Shown here: positions 25,976-34,376 of the stretch, one piece after another
Layout of the letters: every line of letters begins with the position of its first letter
Numbering within the stretch: the stretch's first letter is position 1
DNA from: an uncultured Alphaproteobacteria bacterium
GTDB lineage: Bacteria; Pseudomonadota; Alphaproteobacteria; HIMB59; GCA-002718135
Assembly: GCA_902607435.1 (NCBI GenBank)
Contig: CACLJX010000006.1
Location: forward strand, 22,943 to 86,942
Length of the DNA: 64,000 nucleotides
Direction of reading: 5' to 3'
Notes under the pieces: model-generated
Databases searched by the model: none
The model's input: the letters and a program-made list of their open reading frames with translations, nothing else
Told to the model about the DNA's origin: nothing
Made by a program: the position numbers and the translations under genes

Positions 25976-26818
25976 TCATTTTTTTAACCAAATTTGATTA
26001 TAGCTTGTATTTAATTTTGTATTATTGAAAATTGGTGAGTGATACTTTCCTGTGAAAATAAAACCAGATTTTTCTAAATAAGATTTGCATTCTGATTTTT
26101 GTTTCTCAAATTTGTCATCAATTTCAACTAATAAGGATTTTGTTTTTCTTAAAGTTTCTGATCCGCCTTTCAAAATTAAATGCTCGATACCATCTACATC
26201 AATTTTAATATAATCAGGATGAGATATTTTCATTAAATTAATTACTTCATCCATAGAAATTCCTAATGTTGAATAATTAAATGTTTTTTTAATATTTGAA
26301 CCATCATGAGTATATTCATGTTCAAAAGTAGATAAAGCTCCACCCAAATCTGTTGAAGTCATATTAAATTTACTTAAAGTCAGTTTTTCTGTTAGAGCTA
26401 TCGGAATCATTATAATTTTTTCAGATAAATTATTTAAATATATATTTCTTGCCAATAGTTCTAAATTAAATACTGAAGGTTCAAATGAAAAAACTTTACA
26501 GTCCCTATGTTTTGCAGCATAACAACTATATAGACCAATATTTGCACCTATATCCCAAAAAATACTATTTTTCTCAAAACTATCAATCCATTCAAGTGTT
26601 TCAGGTTCTTTATTTGAAAATGTTTTAACACGAAATCTATTTATATTGTTCGGTACTGTAAATTTCAAATCAATCTCATTATGTTGTATTTGAATAACAT
26701 GATTCATAGCGTTATTTATCAAAATCTCATTCAACCGCATTCCTATTTTTGAATTTAATAAAAAAGCAAAGAATGTCTTTAAAAAATTTCTAATTAAGTC
26801 TTTAATTTTTTGTTTCAT
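25976..26818 (-). CDS. FkbM family methyltransferase
   Basis: A 280-aa SAM-dependent methyltransferase. FWDIGANIGLYSCYAA (about residues 88-103) is motif I; VFSFEPSVFNLELL is the acidic loop that binds the ribose; IALTEK and PDYIKIDVDGIEHLILKGG are FkbM-specific. These enzymes usually O-methylate sugar hydroxyls. The first ~35 residues form a basic, hydrophobic leader that may lie on the membrane. It sits between the radical SAM gene (33 bases) and the HisC-like gene (42 bases), consistent with one minus-strand operon. Confidence 0.85.
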   Translation of the reverse strand: MKQKIKDLIRNFLKTFFAFLLNSKIGMRLNEILINNAMNHVIQIQHNEIDLKFTVPNNINRFRVKTFSNKEPETLEWIDSFEKNSIFWDIGANIGLYSCYAAKHRDCKVFSFEPSVFNLELLARNIYLNNLSEKIIMIPIALTEKLTLSKFNMTSTDLGGALSTFEHEYTHDGSNIKKTFNYSTLGISMDEVINLMKISHPDYIKIDVDGIEHLILKGGSETLRKTKSLLVEIDDKFEKQKSECKSYLEKSGFIFTGKYHSPIFNNTKLNTSYNQIWLKK

Positions 26819-26851
26819 TAATTAAATTTATATAGAAATTTGCACAGAACA

Positions 26852-28009
26852 TTAAACCACAGAACATTTGTTGCAAGGAGATATAGATTTTCGAATATTT
26901 TTTAGATGTTTTTGACGAATTTTTTCATAATTATTTGATCTCCACAATTTTGATAAATTGTCATTCAATATATTTCCTGTAGATAAAAAAGATTTATAAT
27001 CAACATCACATGGATTAATTTTTCCATCCCACCAAACGAACATACGCCTCCATAAATCAGAACAAGGGGTGTTGATTGAATTTATCGGTGAACCATAAAC
27101 ATTTTCCCATGGTATATAATTTACAAAAGCTACTTGATCAACAAGTCCACCCCAATAACTTTCCATATCATCAAGTTTTTGTTTTTCATTTATTTTAACA
27201 CCTGAAACTCTTGTTATTATATTTGAATCAGGATAATGAGTTTCCTTAATTTTTTTAAATTTTTCAATATTTGAGAGAATTTTACTTAATTTCCCATTAA
27301 CTCTTAGTTTACTATATAATTCATCATCAGCTGCATCAGCTGAAAAAACTACAGTTTTAATTCCACTTTTCAATATAGCATGAGATTTTTCCTCACTTAA
27401 TATGGAAGCATTAGTATTAATTTTTAAATTCAGAAATTTACCACAAGTATATTCTAGCATTTTATTTATTTCTGGACACATTAAAGGTTCTCCCCGAGAA
27501 GCTATAGAAATAAACTCAATGACACCTTCGGCTTGGTCAATAATTTTTTTAAACATATCTAAAGTCATATGTCCCATAAAGCCATTTGAACGTTTATTAA
27601 AAAAATTATCAGTTTGGTAACAAAAAACACATCTGTAATTACATATTGATGTTGGCTCAATTTGTAAAAATGGCGGATAGTCATCAATTATTTTTTTCAA
27701 TGGATATATTTCATATCTATATCTATGTACCAGATATCTTGGAATATCATCATTTTTTAAAGTTTGTATTTCTTTAACAACATTTGGTGATAATTTGAAT
27801 CTTTCATTGCTAGGAGAATTATTTTTGTATAAATCCTTTTTTACATTTAAAATAATATCTTTTTCTTTATGATTTAGATCAATTAATTTATCTTCATTAA
27901 GTAATCCTTCAATTCTATTTAATAGTTTTTTTTCATTTTCTAGATTACGATCTACGAATTTAAAAAAACTATTATGTTTATTGTAAATATTATTTTTTTC
28001 TGTCTTCAT
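26852..28009 (-). CDS. Radical SAM enzyme with SPASM-like C-terminus
   Basis: The 4Fe-4S cluster motif is CNYRCVFCY, with cysteines 135, 139 and 142 when counted from the longer start at 28045. The C-terminal ~70 residues have spaced cysteines (CSDLWRRM, INPCDVD, SPCNKC), as in SPASM/twitch domains that hold auxiliary clusters. Start choice: ATG 28009 lies 4 bases after the stop of the upstream gene; ATGs at 28045 and 28024 would overlap that gene. Related proteins in polysaccharide clusters perform radical dehydrogenation, epimerisation or deoxygenation of sugars. The gene between a CMP-sugar transferase and an FkbM methyltransferase suggests action on the same sugar. Confidence 0.83.
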   Translation of the reverse strand: MKTEKNNIYNKHNSFFKFVDRNLENEKKLLNRIEGLLNEDKLIDLNHKEKDIILNVKKDLYKNNSPSNERFKLSPNVVKEIQTLKNDDIPRYLVHRYRYEIYPLKKIIDDYPPFLQIEPTSICNYRCVFCYQTDNFFNKRSNGFMGHMTLDMFKKIIDQAEGVIEFISIASRGEPLMCPEINKMLEYTCGKFLNLKINTNASILSEEKSHAILKSGIKTVVFSADAADDELYSKLRVNGKLSKILSNIEKFKKIKETHYPDSNIITRVSGVKINEKQKLDDMESYWGGLVDQVAFVNYIPWENVYGSPINSINTPCSDLWRRMFVWWDGKINPCDVDYKSFLSTGNILNDNLSKLWRSNNYEKIRQKHLKNIRKSISPCNKCSVV

Positions 28010-28013
28010 TGTT

Positions 28014-28748
28014 TTAAAAACCATTTTTAGTAAGCCAATATTCAACTAATGGAATTTGCCATTCATAATCAACATCACATCCTCCCCATGAAAATATAGG
28101 TGCTATCTTATTTCCCATCCATTTTTGAGGGAGCATACCTTTTTCAAGATTTTCTAGACATCTTGGTCTTACTACTGATACTGACATATCAGCAAAATAA
28201 ACATCTCCTTGTGAATCTCGGTCACAATTTAAACTGCGAGGATCTCCAAATGTTTCAAAAGGAACAAAAGGCTTCAAAACCCCCTCTGAATTGATTTTTC
28301 TAGCTCTAAGGGGACTCCACATATTGTATACAGATGTTGTTACAGCTGAATCCAATGAAGGATCTTTTTTTAATATTTCTATACCTTCATCTATAAGTTT
28401 AGAAGTTATGGTAGGGCTATTTGCAAATAGCAGAACTATTAGTTCAATTTTATTATTTTTTTCAGAAAGTTTCTTTTTAATTTCAAAATAACCATGTTCA
28501 AACACATGATCTCCTAAAGCCTTGTTAGTAGTTAATTTTTTTGGTCTTTCTATTATTTCAATATTATAAGATTTACTTATTCTTTTTATTTTTGGACAAT
28601 CAGTTGAAACAAAAATATTATTTATATATTTAGAGTTTGAAGCTGCGATAAGAGGATATGCACATAATGGCCTACCTAAAACAGGAAAAGTATTTTTACC
28701 TGGAAAACCAGAGCTACCAGCCCTTCCAATCATCAACGCACATATCAT
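28014..28748 (-). CDS. Third CMP-sugar cytidylyltransferase family protein
   Basis: A 244-aa cytidylyltransferase-like protein with GRAGSSGFPGKN (8-19) at the nucleotide site, VSTDCPKIK, and ANSPTITSKLIDEGI in the place of the usual LQPTSP motif. The C-terminal third (WGGCDVDYEWQIPLVEYWL) differs from standard NeuA/KdsB, which end in IDxxxDF. It heads the minus-strand operon 24881-28748. The substrate is probably not legionaminate; some members of this branch activate phosphonates or other acids with CTP, so a CMP-phosphonate-like role is an alternative. Confidence 0.78.
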   Translation of the reverse strand: MICALMIGRAGSSGFPGKNTFPVLGRPLCAYPLIAASNSKYINNIFVSTDCPKIKRISKSYNIEIIERPKKLTTNKALGDHVFEHGYFEIKKKLSEKNNKIELIVLLFANSPTITSKLIDEGIEILKKDPSLDSAVTTSVYNMWSPLRARKINSEGVLKPFVPFETFGDPRSLNCDRDSQGDVYFADMSVSVVRPRCLENLEKGMLPQKWMGNKIAPIFSWGGCDVDYEWQIPLVEYWLTKNGF

Positions 28749-29101
28749 TAATTATATACTCAACATTTTTTCTTTTTATAAATTACTCTAATATAGATGC
28801 AAATCAAAAATTATATATATATCAAAAAAAATCCGAAAAACTAAAGAACAATTAATATAAGTATAATTTATGGCATAATTGTTTTAAGATAAAGAATATT
28901 ATAATAGCACGATTAAGTATAATTATTTTTTTGTTTTATTATATTTAATAATAAAAATAATAAGTTTAAATAATTTAGACACTAAAATATTTATTCGCTC
29001 CAGAGAATATTAAGAGAAATAATGGTCTTTATAAAGATTCAGAAGATTTATTTAGAGAAAAAGGATTTTGTGTAATTAAAAATTTTATTGATATAAAAAA
29101 T
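28749..29101. other. Intergenic stretch with a decayed gene fragment
   Basis: These 353 bases lie upstream of the CMP-transferase operon (so its promoter is here) and downstream of the small minus-strand gene. The part 28749-28975 is AT-rich with no feature I can name. The remainder reads, on the plus strand, as a coding remnant, described separately. Confidence 0.5.
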
Positions 29102-29110
29102 CTAGAATAT
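28979..29110 (+). pseudogene. Possible remnant of a phytanoyl-CoA dioxygenase-like gene (N-terminal piece)
   Basis: The plus-strand frame from 28979 is open without a start codon to a stop at 29150-29152. It contains DLFREKGFCVIKNFID, which looks like the N-terminal substrate-entry strand of PhyH-type Fe/2-oxoglutarate oxygenases (a pattern like FxxxGFvviknfld). After about 29110 the similarity ends and the frame overlaps the minus-strand gene. It would be a broken leftover; the call rests on a short motif. Confidence 0.35.
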
Positions 29111-29491
29111 TTCCAAATCTTTATCTTGAATATATTTAAAGTTATACTTTAAAGCTAATTCTGCTTTATGAAGTTCTATGCCCATATCGGCAGCATGTTG
29201 CAATGTTGAAATAAATTTTTTTTTTATAAGCGTGTTAACTATTTCTATAGCATTTTTACCTGTAATTTCTACGATCATATCGTGAATGGGATCATTGCCT
29301 AATTTAGAAAATAAACAATAACCTACTCTTATTAGGTTTGATTTCTTATCAAGCTTAATTAAAAAATATCCTTTGGGGTCCATAACCCAGTCTTTTATTT
29401 TGTCATATTTAGCAGGTATTTTTTTTTTAATATTTTTTTTGATTTTCCACCATTTTCCTCTTATTAAATTGCTATTTTTATTTATTTTCAT
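29102..29491 (-). CDS. Small conserved protein, DUF4346-like
   Basis: The frame gives 129 aa from ATG 29491, or 143 aa from ATG 29533; the extra 14 residues are hydrophobic and low-complexity. The pattern DPKGYFLIKLD (about 45-55 from the shorter start) and GKNAIEIVNTLI followed by LQHAADMGIELHKAELAL resemble DUF4346 proteins, a small family without settled function. No membrane segment in the short form. It lies divergently from the cobalamin-riboswitch operon (about 240 bases). I see no residue set that shows chemistry. Confidence 0.55.
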   Translation of the reverse strand: MKINKNSNLIRGKWWKIKKNIKKKIPAKYDKIKDWVMDPKGYFLIKLDKKSNLIRVGYCLFSKLGNDPIHDMIVEITGKNAIEIVNTLIKKKFISTLQHAADMGIELHKAELALKYNFKYIQDKDLEIF

Positions 29492-29614
29492 TTTAAAAAT
29501 ACATATACCAATAAAGAAAAAATTAAATATCAATTATACAATCTAATTTTGAATACAAATTAATATATTTAATAAATATATTGAAAATCATCAAATTATA
29601 TTTTAATTGATTAT

Positions 29615-29710
29615 GTAAATTAGACTTATGGGAAATAATGTGAGATTCATCAACTGTACCCGCAACGGTAATAAACATAAGGTTTGAAGTCCGAATGCCT
29701 ATAAATTCTT
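29615..29710 (+). promoter_or_regulatory. Cobalamin riboswitch
   Basis: The core motif ACCCGCAACGGTAA (29658-29671) is present with an upstream GGGAAATAATGTGA segment. Downstream, AAGTCCGAATGCCT (29687-29700) is a B12-box-like end. This order is the standard cobalamin aptamer, here shortened and AT-rich. It lies 20 bases ahead of the RBS (CGAGGAA) and ATG of the membrane protein at 29731. It should reduce expression of the two or three following genes when adenosyl- or other cobalamin is abundant. Confidence 0.9.
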
Positions 29711-29730
29711 TTAAGTTCGAGGAATAAATT

Positions 29731-30255
29731 ATGAAAGAAAACTTTTTTTATCTAGTATTTTTTGGGATTATTCTTGCGTTTTCTAGAATAATTCCTCATC
29801 CACCAAATTTCACGCCAATATTAGCATCCGCTATTATGGCACCTATGCTTATAAAAGATAGATGGTTTGGTATAGCAATACCTATTGTAGCAATGTTTAT
29901 AAGCGATATTATAATTGGTTTTTACTCTTATCAATTTGTAATTTATTCTTCTATTTTTGCAATAGCATTGGTTTCTCCTATGCGTAAAAACTATACCAGG
30001 TTAGGAATTATGACTGTGGTTGCTAGTGTATGGTTCTTTCTTACAACAAACTTTGCTGAATGGATTATATGGGATTATTATCCCAAAACATTCGAAGGTT
30101 TAATTACTTGTTATACTCTAGCAATACCATTTTTTAAAAATACTCTTATTAGTACCTGCTTATTTACAGGCCTATTAATATTTTCAATAAAATATTTAGA
30201 GCAATTAAATAAAAAAACTAGTTATTTAATTTCTAATTTATTAGCAAGAATCTAA
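29731..30255 (+). CDS. Integral membrane protein under cobalamin control (DUF6580/ECF S-component-like)
   Basis: A 174-aa protein with about five predicted membrane helices. Its N-terminus (ILAFSRIIPHPPNFTPILASAIMAP) and the SDIIIGFYSY segment match the DUF6580/ECF substrate-binding-subunit-like proteins often found next to B12 receptors. Family knowledge suggests passage of cobalamin or a precursor through the inner membrane, though the energising ECF subunits are not in the window. Expression is expected to follow the riboswitch directly upstream. It has an RBS of CGAGGAA 9 bases before ATG 29731. Confidence 0.78.
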   Translation: MKENFFYLVFFGIILAFSRIIPHPPNFTPILASAIMAPMLIKDRWFGIAIPIVAMFISDIIIGFYSYQFVIYSSIFAIALVSPMRKNYTRLGIMTVVASVWFFLTTNFAEWIIWDYYPKTFEGLITCYTLAIPFFKNTLISTCLFTGLLIFSIKYLEQLNKKTSYLISNLLARI

Positions 30256-30326
30256 ATATCTTAAAAATTTTTAAGATATATATAACTAAAAAATTAGATT
30301 AGCATTTTTAATAAGATCATAAGTAA

Positions 30327-32360
30327 ATGAATTTTATAAAATACAGTTTTTTTTATATTTTAATTTTATTTAATACAAGCATAGTAGCCTTAGATGTAAC
30401 AGTAAACATTCCTATTTACGAACCTTTGTCTAAAACAAGTTCTACTTCCATTACAGGATCATCTAATATTATTATTGATCGAAAAGATTTAGAAAAATAT
30501 GAAAACACTTCAATTCACGATGTTCTTGATTTAGAGAGTGGCATAAAAAATCGAAGTATATACGGATCAAATTCATCCGGAAGTAAATCAACTTTGGATA
30601 TCAGGGGTATGGGGGCGCAAGCAAAAAGTAATGTGCTGCTATTAATTAATGGTCAGCGTTTAAATAATATAGATATGTCTGAAATTGATTTTCCTAGTAT
30701 ACCGAAGGAAAGTATAGATAGAATAGAAATTTTTAAGGGAAATGCAGCATCCGTACTTTACGGTGATGGAGCAATAGGGGGGGCGATAAATATAATTACA
30801 AATCCAGATATTAATAAAGAGTCAATAAATGAAGTATTGGTAAAAAATGGTACGTTTAACAATAGAGAGCTTGTTTGGAATTATTCCCAAAAATTAGACA
30901 AATATTCTTTTAACACATATTTTAATCATACAGAAACAGATGGATATAGAGATGAAAATGAACAACAACAAAATAATATAATATCTGAACTGAAATATTC
31001 TGGTAAAAATGGTGATCATTTTTTTACTATTAGTTTTAGTGAACAAATCATGAGTACGCCAAGTGATCGAAGTCAAGATCAACTTTTCAATGATAGAAGA
31101 GGTTCTGATACTCCTGATGATTATATTAATAGTGAAGGAGGATCTATTCTTTATGGTACGGATTATAAATTAAGTGATCATATAACTTTTATTTTAAACA
31201 GTAGTTTTAGACTAAAAGATTCATATTCAGATTTACAATCTACTAGTAGTCCATCTTACAGCGATTCATCTATGACGAATTATCAGTTTACACCAAGAAT
31301 TAAACATGTAACAAATTTTTTTGGTAAGATTTTAAAATCAAACTATGGTCTTGATCTTCAATATGCAGACTATAAATCTTATCGAAAAGAAACTAAAAAT
31401 GCCATTCCTTTGCATGTGTATGATGCTTGGCAAGCAACTCAATCTATATATGCTCAACAGTCTATTTATCTAACAAATACTACAACTTTAGGAACAGGAT
31501 TAAGATTACAAAGAAATCTTATTGCAATAGGAGATCATTTAGATGTCAACGCACCAGATTATGCTGGTTGGCAAGAAGAGCATAAAACTCTTTCTGATCA
31601 AGAAACGAATTATGCTGTTAACATTGGTTTAGATCACGCCGTTAATAAAAAATCAATTATTTATGGAAGATTAGGAAATGGATTTAGGTATCCTAATATT
31701 GATGATAGGATAGGGGGGTCTGGCGGCACATCTTTAGAGCTGAATACTCAAACAACTAAAGATTTTGAAATAGGTTCAAAATTTGCATCTAATAATTTTT
31801 CTTCTAATGTTTCGACATATATTATTGAAGGTAAAAATGAGCTTGCATACGATACTGATGCTTTTGAAAATATTAATATAAATTCAACTAGAAGATACGG
31901 TATTGAATTAAATATAAAAAATAAAATATCAGATAAATTAAATCTAACGAATAATTTTACATTTGCAAAAGCTAAGTATATTTCAGGAGATCAAGGAACT
32001 TATGCAACAGATTTTAAAGGTAATGATGTTCCTCTTGTTCCTCAATACTCCATAGATACTAGCCTTGAATGGAAGATTTCAGAATTTACGAAAATTATTC
32101 CAACAATAAAGTATCAAGATGATATGAGAATGGAAAGTGATGATGAAAATTTTCAAGAAACTAAAGTACCCAGTTATGTTAAAGTGAATATGAGTATTAC
32201 TTCTAAATTGGGTAAATTTTTTTCTACATTATCCATCAATAATATTTTTAATGAAAAGTATCATAATTATGCTGTTGCAAGTTCTAGCACACAAGGTGCA
32301 TATAATGCTTACCCAGAACCTGGAAGAGAAATTATTTTCGGTGTAAGAATGAAATTTTAA
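30327..32360 (+). CDS. TonB-dependent outer-membrane receptor, probably for cobalamin (BtuB-like)
   Basis: A 677-aa receptor. Signal peptide: residues 1-21 (hydrophobic core then IVA-LD). The plug domain spans ~45-155 with DVLDLESGIKNRS, LLLINGQRLNNID, RIEIFKGNAASVLYGDGAIGGAINIIT. The rest is a beta barrel that includes FRYPNIDDRIGG and NIFNEKYHNYAV, ending in FGVRMKF with a terminal Phe typical for BAM-assembled proteins. It follows the membrane protein by 71 bases behind the same cobalamin riboswitch, so cobalamin is the likely ligand. Length matches a large BtuB. Confidence 0.9.
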   Translation: MNFIKYSFFYILILFNTSIVALDVTVNIPIYEPLSKTSSTSITGSSNIIIDRKDLEKYENTSIHDVLDLESGIKNRSIYGSNSSGSKSTLDIRGMGAQAKSNVLLLINGQRLNNIDMSEIDFPSIPKESIDRIEIFKGNAASVLYGDGAIGGAINIITNPDINKESINEVLVKNGTFNNRELVWNYSQKLDKYSFNTYFNHTETDGYRDENEQQQNNIISELKYSGKNGDHFFTISFSEQIMSTPSDRSQDQLFNDRRGSDTPDDYINSEGGSILYGTDYKLSDHITFILNSSFRLKDSYSDLQSTSSPSYSDSSMTNYQFTPRIKHVTNFFGKILKSNYGLDLQYADYKSYRKETKNAIPLHVYDAWQATQSIYAQQSIYLTNTTTLGTGLRLQRNLIAIGDHLDVNAPDYAGWQEEHKTLSDQETNYAVNIGLDHAVNKKSIIYGRLGNGFRYPNIDDRIGGSGGTSLELNTQTTKDFEIGSKFASNNFSSNVSTYIIEGKNELAYDTDAFENININSTRRYGIELNIKNKISDKLNLTNNFTFAKAKYISGDQGTYATDFKGNDVPLVPQYSIDTSLEWKISEFTKIIPTIKYQDDMRMESDDENFQETKVPSYVKVNMSITSKLGKFFSTLSINNIFNEKYHNYAVASSSTQGAYNAYPEPGREIIFGVRMKF

Positions 32361-32605
32361 TAATTAGTATTTTTTTATCCAGGTTTTCGTAACACTATAA
32401 CTTTATTGAAGATTATATTCAGATAATTTTATAAAGAGATTACAATATTTAACAGGATTACCAGCTAAATTATATTAATATAACAATAATATGATTTATT
32501 TTCTATTCTATCTTTTTGACCTAATATATAATACTTTGTATAAATAGTATTTTATATGTTAATCTTACAAGATTTAGCTAATAATTTTTTATATCAAAAT
32601 AATAA
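32361..32605. other. Intergenic region between TonB receptor and radical SAM gene
   Basis: These 245 bases are AT-rich and hold no frame of note. I see no strong terminator and no second cobalamin riboswitch, so the radical SAM gene that follows could still be reached from the upstream promoter or have its own. Confidence 0.4.
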
Positions 32606-34135
32606 ATGAACACTTTTGTATCTCATAATAATCGCAAGATTTTACTAATGGAACCACCTTTTTATAGACTCTATCATGATCAGTTTTGTTTAGTTAAATA
32701 TCCCTTAGCTTTGGGCTATCTTTCCGGTTCTATTATTAAAAATACGAATTGGTCTGTTCAAACATACAACTCAGACTTTAATGTTAAAAAAAGATATTTT
32801 GTAACTGAAACTGATTATTTAACTGGAAAAGGGTTTAAACGCTATCTGTCTTGTCTCAAAGACCATTCGCTACCTATATGGGATGAAGTTAGGAACACAA
32901 TACGAGAATTTAAACCAAGTGTTCTAGGAATAACATTAAAATCTCAAAATTTTACTTCAGCTACAATAGTTGCAAAATTAGCAAAAGAAATTAATCCAGA
33001 TATTAAAGTAGTAATTGGGGGAGCTCACGCGACTATGAATGGTTCAAGTGTCTTTAATTGTGAAAATATTGATGTTTCATGTATAGGTGAAGGAGAAATC
33101 ACAATAACAGAATTATTAAAAGCTTATGAGAACAATACTCCATTACAGAATGTTAATGGAATAATATTCAGAGATAAAAATAATCAAATTACACAAACAT
33201 CTCCTAGAGCATATATAGAAGATCTTGATTCACTTGAATTTCCTTTGACAAACGCCCCAACAGTATTCAAAGATTTTGAAAAATACCCTAAAGAAGCATT
33301 TTCTTATGTGTTTGCATCCAGAGGGTGTCCATATGCTTGTACTTTTTGTGAATCGAAATCAATGTGGACTAGAAAAGTTAGATACAGATCTCCTGAAAAT
33401 ATTATTAAAGAAATTAAAGAAATGTATAAATTTGGTCTCAGAAGAGTGCAGTTTGATGATGATACTTTCGGAGTGAGTAAAAAAAATATTAAAGCAATTA
33501 ATGAGCTTATGCATAATGAATTACCTGATGTTACTTACGCATGTGAGACTGTTGTGCAACTTGCGAAAGATGAAAACGTTGTCAAAGACATGAGATACGG
33601 AGGATGTACTTCCACATTTGTTGGGATTGAATCTGGTAATAATGAAATGTTGAAAAAAATAAAAAAAACGCAAACAACAGATGAATGTATTCAGGCAATT
33701 AGTAATTTAAAAAAAAATGGTATAGAAGCACATGCATTTATAATGGTTGGTTTTCCAGAGGAAACAGAGGAAACTTTTCAACAAACGTTAGATTTTATTC
33801 CAAAGCTTGCACCAGATAATGTAATATTTAGTATTTTTACACCTTATCCTGGATCTGAACTTTATTATGTATGTAAAGATATGGGTATTATTGAAAAAGA
33901 ATTTGATGTATCATTGTACAATCATCAAAGTCCTTTAAACTGTTTTACAAAAAATATAGCTCCAGAACGATTTTATGAATTAAGACGTAAAGCAGTTAAA
34001 TTTATTGACAATTACAATAGAAAAGCAAAATTTAAACGAGGAATTAAATCATTACAAAATATTGGTATAAAGGCAACTTGGAAAAAAGCCTTTTCATATT
34101 TGTATGGAATTTTCATTCGTTCTACTACTGCTTAG
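32606..34135 (+). CDS. Cobalamin-binding-domain radical SAM protein
   Basis: A 509-aa protein. The N-terminal ~200 residues form a B12-binding-like Rossmann domain (LLMEPPF, ITLKSQNFTSATIVAKLAKEI, VVIGGAHATM, CIGEGEITITELL). The usual DxHxxG cobalt-ligating motif is absent, as in base-off members. The radical SAM motif has C241, C245, C248 (RGCPYACTFC), and FDDDTFGVSK and HAFIMVGFPEETEE follow. Related enzymes methylate unactivated carbons or rearrange lipids and sugars. Its place directly after a cobalamin-controlled B12 receptor fits cobalamin need. It ends 38 bases before the right-hand repeat. Confidence 0.85.
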   Translation: MNTFVSHNNRKILLMEPPFYRLYHDQFCLVKYPLALGYLSGSIIKNTNWSVQTYNSDFNVKKRYFVTETDYLTGKGFKRYLSCLKDHSLPIWDEVRNTIREFKPSVLGITLKSQNFTSATIVAKLAKEINPDIKVVIGGAHATMNGSSVFNCENIDVSCIGEGEITITELLKAYENNTPLQNVNGIIFRDKNNQITQTSPRAYIEDLDSLEFPLTNAPTVFKDFEKYPKEAFSYVFASRGCPYACTFCESKSMWTRKVRYRSPENIIKEIKEMYKFGLRRVQFDDDTFGVSKKNIKAINELMHNELPDVTYACETVVQLAKDENVVKDMRYGGCTSTFVGIESGNNEMLKKIKKTQTTDECIQAISNLKKNGIEAHAFIMVGFPEETEETFQQTLDFIPKLAPDNVIFSIFTPYPGSELYYVCKDMGIIEKEFDVSLYNHQSPLNCFTKNIAPERFYELRRKAVKFIDNYNRKAKFKRGIKSLQNIGIKATWKKAFSYLYGIFIRSTTA

Positions 34136-34172
34136 TTTAATATTGTAATAAATCATTTTTTTATGGAAATGG

Positions 34173-34283
34173 CTTGTTAATAAACATTTGGATGATCTGA
34201 GCTTGAATATCATGCGAGATTGGCGGATAACTCTAAAAGAATATCTTAATGATTATTATAGAGAATTGATTTATAAAACCTAA
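34173..34283 (+). pseudogene. 3' fragment of the RmlD-like gene
   Basis: The last 36 codons and stop of the gene at 23813 are repeated here, in frame, without a start codon. It is a leftover of the event that created the direct repeat and is not expected to be expressed as a protein. Confidence 0.88.
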
Positions 34284-34376
34284 TTAGCAAGTCTACATGT
34301 TGGAAAATTCGGAAAAATTATTGATCTTAATATCAAAAGTACTTGAAGTTAGTAAGAGTGAAATTAATGACAATAC
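34173..34376 (+). repeat. Right copy of the 204-bp direct repeat
   Basis: This copy matches 24608-24811 with one difference (34181 T versus C) and is identical from 34182 to 34376. It joins the intact acyl carrier protein gene; upstream of 34173 the match to the RmlD-like gene stops abruptly. Confidence 0.95.

Noticed and set aside
33276..33476. 66-codon plus-strand frame inside the radical SAM gene at 32606
   Set aside because: Out-of-frame reading of the radical SAM domain, including its cysteine region; not a separate gene.
24617..34376. Direct repeats read as ends of a transposon or insertion sequence
   Set aside because: No transposase, no terminal inverted repeats, and the repeat consists of host gene sequence; homologous integration or duplication fits better.
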